DNA from: Candidatus Accumulibacter affinis
GTDB lineage: Bacteria > Pseudomonadota > Gammaproteobacteria > Burkholderiales > Rhodocyclaceae
Assembly: GCA_016713625.1 (NCBI GenBank)
Contig: JADJOT010000009.1
Coordinates: forward strand, 434,001 to 498,000
Reading direction: 5' to 3'
Length of the DNA: 64,000 nucleotides
The notes under the pieces: generated by a model
Seen by the model: the letters and a program-made list of their open reading frames with translations, nothing else
The model's database searches: none
What the model was told of the DNA's origin: nothing
Part shown: positions 61,319-64,000 of the stretch, piece by piece
Layout of the letters: each line of letters opens with the position of its first letter
Numbering within the stretch: position 1 is the stretch's first letter
Made by a program: the position numbers and the translations under genes

Positions 61319-62749
61319 ATGTCGGTAACTCAGTCAACATACAACTACAAGGTGGTGCGGCAATTTACCGTGATGACCGTCGTCTGGGGGATTGTCGGAA
61401 TGCTGGTCGGCGTGATCATTGCCGCCCAGCTGGTGTGGCCGGAGCTTAATTTCGGTCCCTACCTGCATTTTGGCCGCCTGCGTCCATTGCACACCAACGC
61501 CGTGATTTTTGCCTTCGGCGGCTGCGCGCTTTTCGCCACCTCCTATTACGTCGTGCAACGCACCTGTCATGCGCGAATCTTCTCCGATGGACTGGCGGCG
61601 TTCACCTTCTGGGGCTGGCAACTGGTGATCGTCCTGGCTGCCATCACGCTGCCGCTGGGCATGACGCAGGGCAAGGAATACGCCGAGCTGGAATGGCCGA
61701 TCGACCTCCTCATCGCCGTCGTCTGGGTGGCCTACGCGGTGGTTTTTTTCGGTACCATCGTCAAGCGCAAGGTGACACACATTTACGTGGCCAACTGGTT
61801 CTACGGCGGCTTCATTCTCGCCGTTGCGCTGCTGCATATCGTTAACAGCGCCGCCATCCCCGTTTCGCCGACCAAGTCCTACTCGGCCTATGCGGGCGTG
61901 CAGGACGCGATGGTGCAGTGGTGGTACGGTCACAACGCGGTGGGATTCTTCCTTACCGCCGGCTTCCTTGGCATGATGTACTACTTCGTGCCGAAGCAGG
62001 CTGGCCGCCCGATTTATTCGTACCGCCTGTCGGTGGTGCACTTCTGGGCACTGATCTTCACCTATATGTGGGCCGGTCCGCACCACCTGCATTACACTGC
62101 GCTGCCCGACTGGACGCAGTCGGTGGGCATGCTGTTCTCGCTGATTCTGCTGGCACCGTCGTGGGGCGGCATGATCAACGGCGTGATGACCCTCTCGGGC
62201 GCCTGGCACAAGCTGCGCGACGACCCGATCCTGAAGTTCCTGATCACCTCGCTGTCGTTCTATGGCATGTCGACCTTCGAAGGTCCGATGATGGCCATCA
62301 AGACGGTCAACGCGCTGTCGCACTATACCGACTGGACGATCGGCCACGTGCACTCGGGTGCGCTGGGCTGGGTGGCGATGATTTCCATCGGGTCGGTCTA
62401 CTACCTCGTGCCGCGGCTGTTCGGCAAGCCCGAAATGTTCAGCGTCAAGCTGATCACCGTGCATTTCTGGGTGGCGACGATCGGTGTGGTTCTGTACATC
62501 GCCTCGATGTGGATTTCCGGCGTCATGCAGGGCCTGATGTGGCGGGCGGTCAATGCCGATGGTACGCTGACCTACAGCTTTGTTGAATCGGTCAAGGCTT
62601 CGTATCCGTTCTGGGCGATCCGTTTCCTGGGTGGTGTCCTCTTCCTTACCGGCATGCTGATCATGGCCTACAACATGGTCAAGACGATTGCCGGCGGCCG
62701 GACCGTTGATGACGCGCTGGTTCTGCAACCGGCTGCCCAGCACGCCTGA
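61319..62749 (+). CDS. ccoN: cbb3-type cytochrome c oxidase subunit I CcoN
   Basis: Catalytic subunit of the high-affinity oxygen reductase, 476 residues with 12 membrane helices. Heme and copper ligand histidines are visible in RLRPLHTNAVIFAFGGCALF, WWYGHNAVGFFLTAGFLG, YMWAGPHHLHYTALPDW and DWTIGHVHSGALGWV. The active-site Tyr of cbb3 enzymes lies in the YGHNAVGFF-following helix region by family. First gene of the operon; ribosome-binding site GAGGTGAG. Confidence 0.97.
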   Translation: MSVTQSTYNYKVVRQFTVMTVVWGIVGMLVGVIIAAQLVWPELNFGPYLHFGRLRPLHTNAVIFAFGGCALFATSYYVVQRTCHARIFSDGLAAFTFWGWQLVIVLAAITLPLGMTQGKEYAELEWPIDLLIAVVWVAYAVVFFGTIVKRKVTHIYVANWFYGGFILAVALLHIVNSAAIPVSPTKSYSAYAGVQDAMVQWWYGHNAVGFFLTAGFLGMMYYFVPKQAGRPIYSYRLSVVHFWALIFTYMWAGPHHLHYTALPDWTQSVGMLFSLILLAPSWGGMINGVMTLSGAWHKLRDDPILKFLITSLSFYGMSTFEGPMMAIKTVNALSHYTDWTIGHVHSGALGWVAMISIGSVYYLVPRLFGKPEMFSVKLITVHFWVATIGVVLYIASMWISGVMQGLMWRAVNADGTLTYSFVESVKASYPFWAIRFLGGVLFLTGMLIMAYNMVKTIAGGRTVDDALVLQPAAQHA

Positions 62750-62762
62750 TAGGGAAATGAAA

Positions 62763-63377
62763 ATGAAAATTACGCAAGATGCAATCGAACGTAGCGTTCC
62801 GTTGATGGTGGTGCTGACCCTGTTGGTGGTCAGTGTCGGGGGCCTGGTCGAAATCGTGCCCTTGTATTTCCAGAAGTCCACCACCGAACCGGTCACCGGG
62901 CTCAAGCCCTACGATCCGGTCCGCCTGACCGGGCGCGATGTCTACATTCGCGAGGGCTGCTTCCTTTGTCACTCGCAGATGATTCGGCCGTTCCGTGCCG
63001 AAACCGAGCGCTATGGGCACTATTCGGTGGCTGGCGAGTTCGTTTACGATCATCCTTTCCAGTGGGGTTCCAAGCGTACCGGTCCGGATCTGGCTCGCGT
63101 GGGTGGCCGTTATTCCGATGAGTGGCACCGTGTGCACCTGATCAATCCGCGCGACCTGGTCCCCGAGTCCAACATGCCGGCGTTTGCCTTTCTCGAAAAA
63201 GCGCCTGCCGATGCCAACCTCATCGAGGCCAAGATGCGTGCCCTGACCAAGGTCGGTGTGCCCTATACCGACGACGAAATCGCCGCTGCCAGAAAGCAGT
63301 TGGAAGGCAAGAGCGAACTCGATGCCCTCATCGCCTATCTGCAGGGGATGGGCCTTGAAATGAAGAACGTCAGGTAA
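62763..63377 (+). CDS. ccoO: cbb3-type cytochrome c oxidase subunit II CcoO
   Basis: A 204-residue membrane-anchored monoheme cytochrome c. One N-terminal helix (SVPLMVVLTLLVVSVGGLVEIVPL) is followed by the heme-binding motif CFLCH in REGCFLCHSQMIRPF and the axial methionine in ESNMPAF. It passes electrons from CcoP to CcoN. The start is the second of two nearby ATGs because AGGGAA then has a 7-base spacing. Confidence 0.96.
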   Translation: MKITQDAIERSVPLMVVLTLLVVSVGGLVEIVPLYFQKSTTEPVTGLKPYDPVRLTGRDVYIREGCFLCHSQMIRPFRAETERYGHYSVAGEFVYDHPFQWGSKRTGPDLARVGGRYSDEWHRVHLINPRDLVPESNMPAFAFLEKAPADANLIEAKMRALTKVGVPYTDDEIAAARKQLEGKSELDALIAYLQGMGLEMKNVR

Positions 63378-63381
63378 GCGC

Positions 63382-63576
63382 ATGGACATCAACGAGCTGC
63401 GATCCATCGTGACAGTGGTGTCCCTGCTGACCTTCCTCGGGATCGTCTGGTGGGCGTATGGAGTAAAGGGCAACAAGGCACGCTTCGAGGAAGCGGCCAT
63501 GCTGCCATTCACCGATGAAGAGGCGGATCGGGCCGAACTGGGCCTGGATCGCAACGGACAAAGGAAAGCATCATGA
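63382..63576 (+). CDS. ccoQ: cbb3-type oxidase subunit CcoQ
   Basis: A 64-residue protein with a single membrane helix (LRSIVTVVSLLTFLGIVWWAYG) and charged tail, the small fourth subunit that stabilises the complex. It lies 4 bases after ccoO and its stop overlaps the ATG of ccoP. Confidence 0.92.
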   Translation: MDINELRSIVTVVSLLTFLGIVWWAYGVKGNKARFEEAAMLPFTDEEADRAELGLDRNGQRKAS

Positions 63577-64000
63577 ACGATTTTGTGAATCAGTTCTGGA
63601 ACTGGTATGTCATTCTGCTCGTGCTGGTCAGCATCATTGCCTGTGGTGTGATGCTGTGGACGCAGAGTCTGCCGGCACCGAGCAAGCTCGATACCACCGG
63701 TCACGTGTGGGACGAGACCCTCGAGGAGTACAACAACCCGCTGCCGAAGTGGTGGATGTGGCTGTTCTACATCACGGTGATCTTCTCGCTGGTTTACGCC
63801 GTGCTCTATCCGACACTCGGTAGCTTCCAGGGGCTCCTCGGCTGGTCGTCGAGTGGTCAGTGGGCGAAGGAAATGGCGAGGGCCGACGAGCAGTTCAGGC
63901 CACTCTATGCCAAGTACATGCAGACGGATGTGCAGGCTCTGGCCGCTGACAAGGAAGCCAACGAGACGGGCAAGCGCCTGTACCTGACCTACTGCATGCA
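63573..64000 (+). CDS. ccoP: cbb3-type oxidase subunit III CcoP, 5' part
   Basis: The first 142 residues of the diheme cytochrome subunit, cut by the window end. The N-terminal domain (CcoP_N) shows the helix WYVILLVLVSIIACGVMLWT, HVWDETLEEYNNPLPKWWMWLFYITVIFSLVYAVLYP, and the start of the first heme domain (GKRLYLTYCM). The first CxxCH is split by the window edge. The ATG overlaps ccoQ by 4 bases. Confidence 0.95.
   Translation, partial: MNDFVNQFWNWYVILLVLVSIIACGVMLWTQSLPAPSKLDTTGHVWDETLEEYNNPLPKWWMWLFYITVIFSLVYAVLYPTLGSFQGLLGWSSSGQWAKEMARADEQFRPLYAKYMQTDVQALAADKEANETGKRLYLTYCM

Noticed and set aside
61334..62905. A 523-codon open frame on the minus strand
   Set aside because: Antisense shadow of ccoN; unnatural His/Asp/Arg-rich composition.

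Overview
The window looks like a chromosomal piece (G+C roughly 60-65% by eye) from a betaproteobacterium of the Rhodocyclales, most plausibly a 'Candidatus Accumulibacter'-like polyphosphate/PHA-accumulating bacterium. This placement is inferred from gene content, not from a marker search: nifHDK with draT, a PHA synthase-like protein, isocitrate lyase, a type IV pilus minor-pilin cluster and a cbb3 oxidase operon.

Layout. 1-5.9 kb is an accessory, scarred region: a frameshifted IS110-type transposase, a structured non-coding stretch, a methyltransferase, fragments of a DUF4062 gene and a GGDEF gene, and two toxin-antitoxin (TA) pairs (VapBC-like and DUF433/DUF5615). 5.9-13.3 kb is a nitrogen-fixation block: draT faces away from nifHDK-nifT-ferredoxin-nafY and one unknown gene. 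It has a textbook sigma-54 promoter and a NifA site, plus a matched pair of intercistronic hairpins before nifD and nifK. 13.9-17.6 kb is a translationally coupled envelope glycosylation operon (GT39, GT9, GtrA). 17.6-22.6 kb holds a PhaC-like protein with a Lys/Ala/Pro tail, a crotonase, an OsmC protein, an APC permease and a tiny secreted protein. 22.7-26.7 kb is a lower-GC island bounded by a broken second copy of the isocitrate lyase gene and by the intact gene. It contains HepT/MntA and HicAB TA pairs, a truncated defence-type reverse transcriptase, a Ser/Thr kinase and a 224-bp MITE-like element with perfect terminal repeats and target duplication. 26.7-32.8 kb holds aceA and a giant RecQ-UvrD fusion helicase whose N-terminus is lost in an obviously artefactual poly-G stretch.

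33-37.3 kb is a polysaccharide cluster (toroid protein and two glycosyltransferases). 37.4-42.6 kb is an RND efflux operon with a DUF4399 protein. 42.9-51.6 kb is the minor pilin/PilY1 operon, with a one-base frameshift in pilV. 51.8-58.2 kb is housekeeping (TonB-like, ispH, FKBP, lspA, ileS, ribF). 58.3 kb to the end is cbb3 oxidase assembly and structure (ccoI, ccoS, ccoN, ccoO, ccoQ, partial ccoP) with Fnr-type boxes.

The most notable unexplained signals are the twin nif hairpins, the MITE-like element, a dispersed GGGGTCA repeat family lying at the break points of three truncated genes, and the aceA duplication that brackets the TA/RT/kinase island.
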